In this document: positions 28,588-39,227 of the stretch, one piece after another
How positions within the stretch are numbered: the first letter of the stretch is position 1
Layout: each line of letters opens with the position of its first letter
Source of the DNA: Cryomorphaceae bacterium
GTDB lineage: Bacteria > Bacteroidota > Bacteroidia > Flavobacteriales > Flavobacteriaceae
NCBI GenBank assembly: GCA_003331265.1
Contig: QOPV01000003.1
Location: 1-64,000, forward strand
Reading direction: 5' to 3'
DNA length: 64,000 nt
The notes under the pieces: model-generated
What the model was told of the DNA's origin: nothing
Databases searched by the model: none
The model's input: the letters and a program-made list of their open reading frames with translations, nothing else
Translations under genes and position numbers: made by a program

Positions 28588-29346
28588 ATGAAAAAATTAT
28601 TACTATTTACTTTTTCAATTCTTTTCACCTTATCATCCTTTGCTCAGGATGGTCCAGAAATTTGGATGACTTATGAGCTTAAAGCTAAAAAGGGAATGGA
28701 AGAAAAATTTGAACAAGCTGCAGCAAAAAAAATGAAAAAATTTAATAACACTGCAGAATCAGCTATGTACACTTTTAATATCATGGATGGTGAAAATCAA
28801 GGGATGTATTCTAGAGTGATTGGATGGAAAGATTGGGATTTTATGAATTCTCAAGATGACCGATCTGATGAATTAAAATATTGGAGAGATAATGTGGATC
28901 CATTCATTGAAGAATCCTCAGGATGGAAGGTGTGGAGAAGAATTGGATGGGTTTCTCATAATTGGGAGCCAGGAAATACTTTTAAATACATGCTTGTTTC
29001 AAGAAGGTTTATTAAGCCCGGAAAAGATCAGGACGTTACTAATTTTTTAAGAAGATTGAAAATGGTCTATGAGAAAAACAACTATAGTGGAATTGTTGGT
29101 GTTTTTAGAGTAATGTCGGGTGGTAATACAAACGAATATATTATTTGTGAAGGCTTTAATAAATACGGAGAGTCAGGTGATTATCCAGATGCAGAGGATA
29201 AAACAGAAGAAGACCTTTACAATGAAATGTTTGGTTGGGAAGCTTACAGAAGAGATGCTGGAATGTACAACGAAGCTTTAGAAATGTACAGCAGAACAAC
29301 AGAAAGACATCACTTTAACGAAGAACTTAGTACTATGTTAGACTAA
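28588..29346 (+). CDS. Exported ABM-like two-domain protein
   Basis: A 252-residue protein with a signal peptide (ending SSFAQ, residue 20). It is a clear paralogue of the product of 36423-37187: both share KGMxExFExA, K-x-NN-x-x-E-x-A, the block DELKYW-x-NVDP-x-I (about 105-118), a following SG-x-x-x-W-x-R and a SHxWE motif. Two beta-alpha-beta halves suggest a duplicated ABM-like barrel. No catalytic residues are recognised. Single gene with AACATTC-type promoter and terminator, so it seems to be an isolated member of the system whose main operon lies at 35394-42170. Confidence 0.62.
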   Translation: MKKLLLFTFSILFTLSSFAQDGPEIWMTYELKAKKGMEEKFEQAAAKKMKKFNNTAESAMYTFNIMDGENQGMYSRVIGWKDWDFMNSQDDRSDELKYWRDNVDPFIEESSGWKVWRRIGWVSHNWEPGNTFKYMLVSRRFIKPGKDQDVTNFLRRLKMVYEKNNYSGIVGVFRVMSGGNTNEYIICEGFNKYGESGDYPDAEDKTEEDLYNEMFGWEAYRRDAGMYNEALEMYSRTTERHHFNEELSTMLD

Positions 29347-29388
29347 TTACAAGTTAGTTTTGTTTAAAAAAACTTAATTAATAAGAAT

Positions 29389-29419
29389 AAAAAAGCCCTT
29401 TAAATTAAGGGCTTTTTTT
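29389..29419. terminator. Bidirectional Rho-independent terminator
   Basis: An A-run plus GCCCTT (left) and AAGGGC plus seven T (right) with a 6-nt loop lie between the ABM-like gene and katG, which converge. Works in both directions. Confidence 0.88.
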
Positions 29420-29445
29420 ATTGATTATTATTCTACTGAAGACAG

Positions 29446-31611
<2,166 letters not shown>

Positions 31612-31716
31612 TTATGAATTATATACACAAATATATACTAGAAGTTCAAGTATTAAAAGAAAAATATTTCAATTCTAAATAATAAATACTTATCACTTAT
31701 AAATAAAACTTTTAAT

Positions 31717-31749
31717 AAGATTTCAATTAGAATGTTTTCTTTACTTTTA
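31717..31749 (+). promoter_or_regulatory. Degenerate AACATTC-type operator (site F)
   Basis: AAGATTT (31717-31723), six bases, GAATGTT (31730-31736), five bases, TACTTTTA (31742-31749). The right half matches exactly, but the -7-like box ends only 5 nt before the ATG at 31755, so transcription would be leaderless or this match is chance. Confidence 0.3.
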
Positions 31750-31754
31750 CAACT

Positions 31755-32225
31755 ATGGATAAAATAAAACTACTTTTAATAAGCCTATTAATTATTTCTT
31801 GTTCTTCCAGTGACGAAGGTGAAAACACTTTCACAAATTCTGCAACTATTTGGAATGGAGCAACTATAACATTTACCAAATCAGAGGGTTCAGACCCTAC
31901 CGCTCAGGCCAATCAAGACCGATTAACATCTAATGTATGGATTACCAGAGGGAATGATGGTGGTCAATTTTATAACATTGTAAAAGAAAGCGTCGCTGAT
32001 AAAACAAATAGTCCCGTTGGTACTAAATGGGCTATTGGTACATTAAGTCAAATCGAAACTCTTTCATTTACAAAATTCAGAACAGCAGTTAGTAAACCAA
32101 AAGATGCTATTGGTAAAAATCTAGTGATGTATTTAGTTGATGATGACACGTACTTAAGTGTAAAAATCACGTCTTGGTCTGAGGGCAAAAAAGGCGGTTT
32201 TGCTTACGAAAGAAGTACCAAATAG
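31755..32225 (+). CDS. Lipoprotein with a stand-alone copy of an unnamed C-terminal domain
   Basis: A 156-residue lipoprotein (LIISC, Cys16; a SSSDEG tail then follows). Residues about 30-156 form one compact domain (IWNGATITFTK ... QDRLTSNVWITR ... PVGTKWAIGTL ... GKNLVMYLVDDDTYLSV ... GGFAYERSTK) that is repeated at the C-terminus of the next gene's product. I know no name for the domain; its beta-rich pattern and surface anchoring suggest a binding module. First gene of a three-gene operon ending at 35210. Confidence 0.6.
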   Translation: MDKIKLLLISLLIISCSSSDEGENTFTNSATIWNGATITFTKSEGSDPTAQANQDRLTSNVWITRGNDGGQFYNIVKESVADKTNSPVGTKWAIGTLSQIETLSFTKFRTAVSKPKDAIGKNLVMYLVDDDTYLSVKITSWSEGKKGGFAYERSTK

Positions 32226-32273
32226 AGTGTTAGTCCAACACAATTTTAACCTTTACTATTTTATATATTAAAT

Positions 32274-34643
32274 ATGAAAAAATTCATTTTATTTTTATCG
32301 GTATTGTTTTTATTTTCTTGTACAAAAGAAACAATAAAATATACTTTAACCACATCAGTTAATCCTGCGGAGTCAGGAACAGTTACTCCACAAACTAGGG
32401 AGTATAATGAAGGAGACACGGCTAGTTTATCAGCAACTGCTTCTGCAGAATACGTTTTCCAAAGTTGGACTGGTGCTACAGGTTCTGAAGAAACTACTGT
32501 TGTAATGAATTCTGATAAGACGGTGGTTGCAAACTTTGTTAAAAAGAAATATGCTTTAACCGTAAATAAACAAGGTGAGGGAACAGTTACAGAAAAGATA
32601 ATAAAAGCAGGAGCTGCCACTGATTACAATAGTGGAACGGTGGTTGAGTTAACGGCAACTCCCTCTAGTGGATGGAAGTTCAAGGAATGGAGTGGAGATT
32701 TGACAGGAACTGAGAATCCAAAGGAGATTACTATTGATAAACCTAAAACAGTCACTGCAGTTTTTGAGACATTAATTCCATTTTATTTAGATGCAAATGG
32801 GGTGACTATAAAAGCTTATGATTGGGTGACGTCTGGGACCACTGGGGAATTAGGAGGTGTGACTTACACGGCTGTAGACAAAGATAAGTTAAAAGAAATG
32901 TTAGAAAACTCCGAAACAGATGTGACTAAAATAGTAACTACAACTATTAAAGATGATTTTATAATTCCAGGAGATTTGTTTAGAATAGCGATGAATGAAG
33001 AAAGATTTGGAGCTAATATTAATACTTGGGATATGAGCAACGTTAATTCTTTGGAGTCTATGTTTGTTGGCGTAAGTAAAGATAGTGGTGTAGATGGAAA
33101 ATCTGTAAATATTGATATAAGTAAGTGGGATGTTAGTAATGTGACGAATTTTAAAAATTTTCTTGGTCCCTATTGTACAATAATTAAAGTGGGAGATTTA
33201 AGTAATTGGGATGTTAGTAAAGCTACTAATATGGAAGCAATGTTTTTTCCGACTAGGATAGACGGTTCAGATGAAAAAAAATGGATATTTGGAGATTTAT
33301 CAAACTGGGATGTTAGTAAAGTTGAATCTATGAGTAATATGTTTGGAAATCTTTTAATCGATTTCGATATCACTAAATGGAATGTAAGTAGTGTAAAAAA
33401 TATGTCTTCCTTGTTTGATCAAAATACTACTTTTAATCAAGACATTTCAGGTTGGAATACCTCGAGTGTAACTAATATGTCCTCTATGTTTAGAGGAGCT
33501 AGTTCATTTAACCAAAATATAGGTTCATGGAATACTGGTAATGTCACAAATATGGAAAAAATGCTTAATAATGCTACTGTTTTTAATCAAGACATTTCTA
33601 ATTGGAATACAGCTAATGTTACCAATATGTCAAACTTGTTTTATATGGCAATAGCTTTCAATCAAAATATTCAAAGTTGGAACGTTAGTAATGTTACTGA
33701 CATGTCATCTTTATTTCATGGAGCTTCATCTTTTAATCAGGATATATCTTCTTGGAATACCGCTAATGTCCAAAAAATGCAAAGTTTATTTTCTAACGCA
33801 TCAGCTTTTAATCAGGATGTATCTTCTTGGAATACTGCTAATGTATTTAATATGGCCTATATGTTTACTGCAGCAACTTCTTTTAATCAAGATCTTAACA
33901 GTTGGGATACATCTAGTGTTAAGCAAATGCAGGGGATGTTTAATGAAGCATCATCATTTAATGGAAATATTTCGAATTGGAATACTAGTAAAGTAGATAC
34001 TATGGTAGGTATGTTTTTTGGAGCTAGTTCATTTAATCAAAATATAGGAAGTTGGGATGTAGGTGAAGTTAACGAACCTTTATCAATGCGCGAAATGTTT
34101 AAAAATGCTACATCATTTAATCAAGATTTAACCAAATGGTGTGTAACTAATGTTACATATGAACCAGTTGATTTTAGTACTAGTTCTGCATTAACAAGTG
34201 CTAATAAGCCAGTCTGGGGAACATGTCCCTCCTCTGGAAGTAATATTTGGACAGGAACTAATATGACATTTACTAAAGGCGATCAATCTGATCCCACTTT
34301 GGAGTCCAATCAAGATAGAATCACAGATAATGTTTGGATTACTAGACCAAACAAAAAAGAAGATGGTAAAAACGGGTATGGACAAATATATAATATTAAA
34401 GAAGAAAGTAAGCCCGATGAAAACAATAGTCCTGTAGGAACTAAATGGGCTGTTGGAACAATTGATCAAATAGAAACGTTAACATTTAAAAAATTTAGAG
34501 CAGCAGTTGGAAAACCTAAAAATGTTGTTGGTAAAAATTTAGTGATGTATTTAGAAAAAGACGATGTGTATTTATCAGTTAAATTTACATCTTGGTCACA
34601 GGGTGAGAAAGGCGGTTTTGCTTACGAAAGAAGTACAAAATAA
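32274..34643 (+). CDS. Surface lipoprotein with InlB-type repeats, BspA/DUF285 repeats and the unnamed C-terminal domain
   Basis: A 789-residue lipoprotein (LFSC, Cys16). Residues about 22-165 hold two InlB B-repeat-like units (EYVFQSWTG ... VVANF; WKFKEWSGDLTG ... VTAVFE). Residues about 230-640 are BspA-like DUF285 repeats of about 24-27 residues, each of the kind FNQDISSWNTANVTNMSSLF, which form a leucine-rich-repeat-like solenoid. The last 136 residues (654-789) are the same domain that makes up the whole of the preceding small lipoprotein, and the two genes share an identical 29-bp stretch at their 3' ends. Together these are features of surface adhesins; the ligand is unknown. Confidence 0.8.
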   Translation: MKKFILFLSVLFLFSCTKETIKYTLTTSVNPAESGTVTPQTREYNEGDTASLSATASAEYVFQSWTGATGSEETTVVMNSDKTVVANFVKKKYALTVNKQGEGTVTEKIIKAGAATDYNSGTVVELTATPSSGWKFKEWSGDLTGTENPKEITIDKPKTVTAVFETLIPFYLDANGVTIKAYDWVTSGTTGELGGVTYTAVDKDKLKEMLENSETDVTKIVTTTIKDDFIIPGDLFRIAMNEERFGANINTWDMSNVNSLESMFVGVSKDSGVDGKSVNIDISKWDVSNVTNFKNFLGPYCTIIKVGDLSNWDVSKATNMEAMFFPTRIDGSDEKKWIFGDLSNWDVSKVESMSNMFGNLLIDFDITKWNVSSVKNMSSLFDQNTTFNQDISGWNTSSVTNMSSMFRGASSFNQNIGSWNTGNVTNMEKMLNNATVFNQDISNWNTANVTNMSNLFYMAIAFNQNIQSWNVSNVTDMSSLFHGASSFNQDISSWNTANVQKMQSLFSNASAFNQDVSSWNTANVFNMAYMFTAATSFNQDLNSWDTSSVKQMQGMFNEASSFNGNISNWNTSKVDTMVGMFFGASSFNQNIGSWDVGEVNEPLSMREMFKNATSFNQDLTKWCVTNVTYEPVDFSTSSALTSANKPVWGTCPSSGSNIWTGTNMTFTKGDQSDPTLESNQDRITDNVWITRPNKKEDGKNGYGQIYNIKEESKPDENNSPVGTKWAVGTIDQIETLTFKKFRAAVGKPKNVVGKNLVMYLEKDDVYLSVKFTSWSQGEKGGFAYERSTK

Positions 34644-34667
34644 ACTCCAAATTCTTAAATTTATAAT

Positions 34668-35210
34668 ATGAAAAAGCTATTCCTTATACTTTTATTCATT
34701 CCTTTATTTTCTATAAGTCAGGACGATTCTAATAAAAAGAACGGTTTACAAAACTTATTGAAACAAGCTGAAAAATTAGTTGGTAATATTGATATAGATT
34801 TTAAAGATAAAGCAGATAAAAATTCTAATAATGATATTGAAAAAAACATCATCTCTTTATGGAAAAATTACAGTAAAGCTTTTGAATATAAAGATTATGA
34901 AAAATTAGTTTCATATTTTTCTTTTCCCTCAGTTTTTGGTATTTCAACCAGCCCAGTGGTTTTAAATAATAAAGCGGAATTAGTAGAAAGGTATAAGGTT
35001 GTTAGAGAAGCGAATATGCAAGATGGTTATAGGTATTCTCTTTTGGAAGATTATGAGTTTTTTCAATTGTCCCAGAATACCTGTCTTGTAAAAGCTACGT
35101 ATAGTAGATATAATACTAATTATAATAAAATCTACACTGGACAGGGACTTTATTTTTACAAGAGAATAAATAATACTTGGAAACTTTATGCTATCGATTC
35201 TTTGCAGTAA
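34668..35210 (+). CDS. Exported NTF2/DUF4440-like protein
   Basis: A 180-residue protein with a signal peptide (MKKLFLILLFIPLFSISQ). After a charged, Asn/Lys-rich linker (19-60), residues about 62-178 (LWKNYSKAFEYKDYEKLVSY ... TYSRYNTNYNKIYTGQGLYF ... WKLYAIDSL) follow the helix-helix then curved-sheet pattern of NTF2-like domains. No catalytic residues were recognised. Third gene of the 31755 operon (24-bp gap) and convergent with the large NTF2/ABM operon, whose lipoproteins share this fold. Confidence 0.6.
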   Translation: MKKLFLILLFIPLFSISQDDSNKKNGLQNLLKQAEKLVGNIDIDFKDKADKNSNNDIEKNIISLWKNYSKAFEYKDYEKLVSYFSFPSVFGISTSPVVLNNKAELVERYKVVREANMQDGYRYSLLEDYEFFQLSQNTCLVKATYSRYNTNYNKIYTGQGLYFYKRINNTWKLYAIDSLQ

Positions 35211-35227
35211 ACGTGCTTAAATAAGGA

Positions 35228-35299
35228 CCTCTTAAACTAAACATTATTATATTATTTAAATAATCAAAAATAAACATATAAAAAATTCAATTTAAGAGG
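35228..35299. repeat. Widely spaced inverted repeat between convergent operons
   Basis: CCTCTTAAA (35228-35236) is complementary to TTTAAGAGG (35291-35299), with a perfect 14-bp palindrome ATTATTTAAATAAT (35251-35264) inside the loop. It could fold as a long hairpin and help termination of the two converging transcripts; no T-tract follows directly. Confidence 0.4.
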
Positions 35300-35393
35300 A
35301 TTTTTAAAACTCTATAATAAATTATTAACCTGTATTCCACCACAGATATCAATCCATTAGTCTTGTAATTTTTTTTACAGTAATAATTTTAAT

Positions 35394-35894
35394 TTAATCA
35401 ATAATTCCATTCCACTGATTGACTCTAAAAAACTTTCCATTTCTGATAAAAACTTTATCAACAACTCTAAGTTTTTCAACATTTCCATCTTTATAACGGT
35501 TTTCTCTAAAAGAAATAGTTACGGTTTCAAAATCATCACCATCTCTTTTTAATGGAACAGCATTCCATATGTATCTTGTTATTGAATCGTATGGAGATTG
35601 AATTTGAGATAGAAACTCATTTGATGGATTAACAACCGGAATTGCTTTTCCCATTGATGGCTCAAAGAACATTACAGTATCAGCAGAAACTTCATTCATA
35701 TAGTCAAAGTTACCGTCAGCATAAGCAAGGATTGCATTAACTGCAATTTCCGTGGACTCATCTGAACCAAGCATGTACTTTTTACCTTCACTTTGTCCAT
35801 TATAAACCATTCCGGCAGATCTCTCAACTTCAATAGTTTTTGTTTCACAGCTTATAAAAGCTGTAGTTATAAATAGTAATAGTATTTTTTTCAT
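35394..35894 (-). CDS. NTF2/SnoaL-like lipoprotein
   Basis: A 166-residue lipoprotein (AFISC, Cys16, followed by ETK). Residues about 45-165 fit an NTF2/SnoaL-like fold: a helix EIAVNAILAYADGNFDYMNE, strand DTVMFFEPS, a mid helix around NEFLSQIQSPYDSITRYIW, then sheet strands ETVTISFRENRY and the closing VDKVFIRNGKFFRVNQWNG. The closing block is shared with the next upstream gene (FERFHIKDGKIFRVQAWS). Last gene of the ten-gene operon. Cytoplasmic SnoaL proteins are polyketide cyclases, but this one is anchored in the envelope and its function is unknown. Confidence 0.68.
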   Translation of the reverse strand: MKKILLLFITTAFISCETKTIEVERSAGMVYNGQSEGKKYMLGSDESTEIAVNAILAYADGNFDYMNEVSADTVMFFEPSMGKAIPVVNPSNEFLSQIQSPYDSITRYIWNAVPLKRDGDDFETVTISFRENRYKDGNVEKLRVVDKVFIRNGKFFRVNQWNGIID

Positions 35895-35909
35895 AATTTT
35901 TATTTAATG

Positions 35910-36413
35910 TTAATCGTCTGTATACCAATCGGCGCTCCAGGCTTGGACACGAAATATTTTACCGTCTTTGATGTGGAATCTTTCAAATAACCTATCGTCT
36001 TCAAAAGTTCCGTCTTTTTTATATTTTTTTTCTCTTGAAGCTAAAGAGACAACAACATGTTCTTGACCTTCCCATTGATGGGGAATAAATCCTTGTGGAT
36101 CTTGTCTTATTGAATCATAACCAGATAAATATGCAGTTATAAATTCTTTATCAGCTTTAATTGGTATTTTTGAGTTTGGAACCCACCAAGTAATAGTATC
36201 AGTCAATACCTCAAACATACCGTCAGGATCCATGTTATTCCAAGCCTTTAATAGTTTCTTTACCACATCAACATTGTCGTCAGATGCAATATAAAACTTA
36301 CTTCCTTTATTTTCTCCTCTAGCAATTTCACCTCCTTTAACAGGAACTTCAACTACCTTGGTTTCACAACTTAAAAAAGTCACGATAATAGATAATAGTA
36401 ATATTTTTTTCAT
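35910..36413 (-). CDS. NTF2/SnoaL-like lipoprotein
   Basis: A 167-residue lipoprotein with nearly the same leader as the neighbouring lipoprotein (MKKILLLSIIVTFLSCETK, Cys16). The mature part has VVKKLLKAWNNMDPDGMFEV, TDTITWWVPNS, FITAYLSGYDSIRQD, HVVVSLASREKKYKKDG and FERFHIKDGKIFRVQAWS, an NTF2/SnoaL-like order of helices and strands and the same length as the 35394 product. It is clearly a paralogue. Gaps of 9 and 15 bp link it to both neighbours in the operon. Confidence 0.68.
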   Translation of the reverse strand: MKKILLLSIIVTFLSCETKVVEVPVKGGEIARGENKGSKFYIASDDNVDVVKKLLKAWNNMDPDGMFEVLTDTITWWVPNSKIPIKADKEFITAYLSGYDSIRQDPQGFIPHQWEGQEHVVVSLASREKKYKKDGTFEDDRLFERFHIKDGKIFRVQAWSADWYTDD

Positions 36414-36422
36414 AAAATTATT

Positions 36423-37187
36423 TTAAAGTTGACTAGATAAATCTGGACGGAATTGCATTTTTGATACATTAGAACCCCAAGTTTCAATTGCCTCATTTCG
36501 TGCCGTCCAATCCTCTGACCATGCATTTTCCCCAAATTTTTCATTATATGCATCCTCCCAAGATATACCGTCAGAAAGATTAGAAGAATTGGTGGATCTG
36601 TCATGAGTATTAAATCCTGACATAATCATAAAAGTTTGGTTATTACCACCTTGAACTAACCTAAATACAGCACGATTTCCAGTGTACTCTATTTCAGAAA
36701 AAAGTTGAGTAAGTCTTCTTTGTGGAGTCATAAAGTCTCCATTTTTTCCTCTTTTCACAACCATTACCTGTTGACTGTAATATTTCATAGGACCACCATT
36801 TACATCTTCCCAACCATGGCTAGCGCCAATATACCTCTGCCAAATTCTCTGTCCACTTTTATTAGCAATGTATGGATCAACATTTTCATTCCAATATTTA
36901 AGCTCATCACTGCTGTCTTGTTCGAAATATGAAACATCTTTTCTAACAACCCACCTTTGATAGGCACCTGATGATGAACCAGTCATAACCTGGAATGCAA
37001 AAATTGCATTTTCTGTGCTATTATTATATTTTTGTGTTTTTTCAGCGACAGCTTTTTCAAATTCCTCAATCATACCTTTTTGAGGTTGATAAACGAAATT
37101 GATCCAATATTCACTATTAGGATTTCTCTGAGAATAAATTGAGAGGGAAAATATAATAATAAATGTTATTGATAAAAGTTTTTTCAT
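36423..37187 (-). CDS. Exported ABM-like two-domain protein
   Basis: A 254-residue protein with a signal peptide ending SLSIYSQ (residue 20). It is the operon's homologue of the isolated gene at 28588-29346 (shared KGM-x-E-x-FE-x-A, NN-x-x-E-x-A, DELKYW-x-E/D-NVDP, SH-x-WE and an AVFRLVQGG / GVFRVMSGG second-half motif). Each half follows the beta-alpha-beta-beta-alpha-beta order of ABM-like dimeric alpha-beta barrels. It is placed between two NTF2-like lipoprotein genes with 9- and 32-bp gaps. Function unknown. Confidence 0.65.
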   Translation of the reverse strand: MKKLLSITFIIIFSLSIYSQRNPNSEYWINFVYQPQKGMIEEFEKAVAEKTQKYNNSTENAIFAFQVMTGSSSGAYQRWVVRKDVSYFEQDSSDELKYWNENVDPYIANKSGQRIWQRYIGASHGWEDVNGGPMKYYSQQVMVVKRGKNGDFMTPQRRLTQLFSEIEYTGNRAVFRLVQGGNNQTFMIMSGFNTHDRSTNSSNLSDGISWEDAYNEKFGENAWSEDWTARNEAIETWGSNVSKMQFRPDLSSQL

Positions 37188-37219
37188 AATATTTTAATAT
37201 AAGTTGTTTTAATTAGATT

Positions 37220-37717
37220 TTATAATTTTTCGTTATCATATTCCTCACTAACAAATGCGATATTCGTTATTTTATTAGATTCATGATTTATCCAGTATCT
37301 TTCAAAATTTCTAGACAAAGTAACTTCAGAACCACTGTAAACTTCTTCTGAGAAAAGAGCATCAACATATGACATATTTTCATTAACTTTTACGGCCATA
37401 ACCGATGTTAAATTTCTATTAATTGAATCAAAATTTTCCTTAAAGCTCTCCCATCTTTCAATACTTGGAGCTACCTTAAATACGTTTCCAGGTTCTCTTC
37501 TTGTAACAGAATCGGAGAAGTTTTTAATAATTTCTTCAAAATTGCCTTCAGCATAACCTAAAACAACATCTTTAATCATTGACGCGTATTCATTTGAACC
37601 TTGCTGAAGTTTATAATTATTATCACCACCATTAAAAAGACCTCCATAAGATGGTTCAGTTGATGTCTCACAAGCAATGAAAAATATAATTGAAATTAGT
37701 AATAGTATTTTTTTCAT
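37220..37717 (-). CDS. NTF2/SnoaL-like lipoprotein, divergent
   Basis: A 165-residue lipoprotein (FFIACETS, Cys16). After a short Gly/Asn spacer the mature part (EYASMIKDVVLGYAEGNFEE, FSDSVTRREPGN, WESFKENFDSINRNLTS, YVDALFSEEVYS, NFERYWINHESNKITNIAFV) lines up with the two downstream paralogues in order and length, though with few identical residues, so the NTF2-like call is weaker. Its 5' leader (ATAATTTTT...TTTATA) is repeated upstream of 39228-40016, as part of a 93%-identical duplication. Confidence 0.58.
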   Translation of the reverse strand: MKKILLLISIIFFIACETSTEPSYGGLFNGGDNNYKLQQGSNEYASMIKDVVLGYAEGNFEEIIKNFSDSVTRREPGNVFKVAPSIERWESFKENFDSINRNLTSVMAVKVNENMSYVDALFSEEVYSGSEVTLSRNFERYWINHESNKITNIAFVSEEYDNEKL

Positions 37718-37743
37718 AATTTTTAATTTAATAGTTTATAGTT

Positions 37744-38463
37744 TCACCATTCTTTTAATAGAACTCTAGTGAAATTTCTGACAATTTGACCCCCTCCATT
37801 TTCTTTTAAATACGTTTGCCAGTCTTTTTTCCAAGATTGAGTTTTTTTAGCATATTCTGCATTAGAGTTTAACATAGCCTCATAAGTTGGATATCTTAAT
37901 ACAACTCCACTTTTATATTTTGCAGACGATGTGATGCTAAAAATAACACCTGATCGGTCAGATCTCTCATGTTTTTTATTCAACTTTAACCAAGCGTTTT
38001 TAAAGTCTTGAATGTTTCTGTCAGGTCCCCAGTTCAACACTCGTTCATACGGATATACAACCTTAGAAGGATCTGGGCCTGTTGAGGCCATACCAGTTCC
38101 ATTTAAAGACCAAATAGTTTTGTCTATGAAATTATTCAACTTACTTGATAATAAATTCCATTCTGTGGTGAAATTCTGAGGTGAATAAAACTTACCCATA
38201 GATTTAGAGTCTCCAACAAAAACCATTTCATGCGTTGCATCAGCCATTGAATCATCTGCAAATAGTATTGAGAATAACATGACTTTTATTCCATCCATTT
38301 TATTTTGACCAAAATAATCATCAATTAAATTAAAAACGGTTTCCTCATTTTCAGGAGAAATACTTAAAGCGTATGCAGTCCAATGTTCATCAGTTTTAAT
38401 TTCTGTTTGTGAAAAAGTATTGTTTAATGTAAGTAATAATAATAATATTAGTGTTTTTTTCAT
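37744..38463 (-). CDS. Exported ABM-like two-domain protein
   Basis: A 239-residue protein. The ATG at 38463 was chosen because it opens the signal peptide (MKKTLILLLLLTLNNTFSQ) and leaves an 11-bp gap to the preceding gene; the ATG 18 bp earlier would overlap that gene. It is a close paralogue of the 38475 product: both contain SPENE-x-TVF-x-x-ID-x-YF, a Ser/Met-rich MGxFxxPxN and a final ...LLKEW/LIKQW tail. The 3' end of this gene was duplicated to 40043-40140. Function unknown. Confidence 0.65.
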   Translation of the reverse strand: MKKTLILLLLLTLNNTFSQTEIKTDEHWTAYALSISPENEETVFNLIDDYFGQNKMDGIKVMLFSILFADDSMADATHEMVFVGDSKSMGKFYSPQNFTTEWNLLSSKLNNFIDKTIWSLNGTGMASTGPDPSKVVYPYERVLNWGPDRNIQDFKNAWLKLNKKHERSDRSGVIFSITSSAKYKSGVVLRYPTYEAMLNSNAEYAKKTQSWKKDWQTYLKENGGGQIVRNFTRVLLKEW

Positions 38464-38474
38464 TTTTAAAAATT

Positions 38475-39224
38475 TTACCATTGTTTAATTAAGCTTCTCA
38501 TGAACGATGTTTTTAAATTAAAAAGATCATAATTGATCTCTTCATTTAATTTATCTCTTTCCTTAACATATTTTGGGTTATTTTTTTGAAACTCTTGATC
38601 ATTTGACCACTTCTCTAAAAAGCTTTCATATGATTTAAATCCATTCATAATCCATGTATTTATGCCAGGAACAATACCACCATGAGAAATTCTTCCAGTT
38701 GCAGTTGAAATATAATCTTTTGGATATTTTTCATCAAGAATTCTTTGATTATCTAACCACTTTCTATATTCTGAATACTCCTCGCTATCAATAACATATA
38801 TTTCTTGAACTGGCATAACTTCTTCTTTAACTCCAAATCTTGCAAGCCTAGTGCCATTTCCAGAGAAAGAAGCTTCATCAACAAAATAATTTAGTTTAGA
38901 AAAAAACAATGCTGATTCACTGCTCGAATTAGTAGGATTAAAAAATTGACCCATATTTTTTTTATTACCATCAAAAGAAATAATGTGAGTAGCCGTAATA
39001 TCAGTTGAAGCAAACATTACATTGTAAAGAGAAACAGAAACTCCTTCAGTTTTGTTTGCTGTAAAATAATTATCTATAATTTTAAAAACTGTTGATTCAT
39101 TTTCAGGTGAAACTTTAAAACCATAAACAGCCCAATGATTAAAGTCTGTGTTTTGAGCATTTAAGTTAAATCCTAAATTAAATAAAAGAAATAAGGATAT
39201 ATAAAAGGGAAATATATTTTTCAT
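38475..39224 (-). CDS. Exported ABM-like two-domain protein
   Basis: A 249-residue protein with a signal peptide (ending LNLNAQN, about residue 24). It pairs with the 37744 product (HWAVYGFKVSPENESTVFKI against HWTAYALSISPENEETVFNL), and the two lie tandemly 11 bp apart, so they stem from a local duplication. A third gene, 39228-40016, is 3 bp upstream. Two alpha-beta halves, about 25-125 and 135-249. No cofactor or metal motif seen. Confidence 0.65.
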   Translation of the reverse strand: MKNIFPFYISLFLLFNLGFNLNAQNTDFNHWAVYGFKVSPENESTVFKIIDNYFTANKTEGVSVSLYNVMFASTDITATHIISFDGNKKNMGQFFNPTNSSSESALFFSKLNYFVDEASFSGNGTRLARFGVKEEVMPVQEIYVIDSEEYSEYRKWLDNQRILDEKYPKDYISTATGRISHGGIVPGINTWIMNGFKSYESFLEKWSNDQEFQKNNPKYVKERDKLNEEINYDLFNLKTSFMRSLIKQW

Positions 39225-39227
39225 ATT

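Noticed and set aside
38464..38481. Earlier ATG for the 37744 gene
   Set aside because: It adds six residues before a clean signal peptide and overlaps the upstream gene's stop; the 38463 ATG is better.
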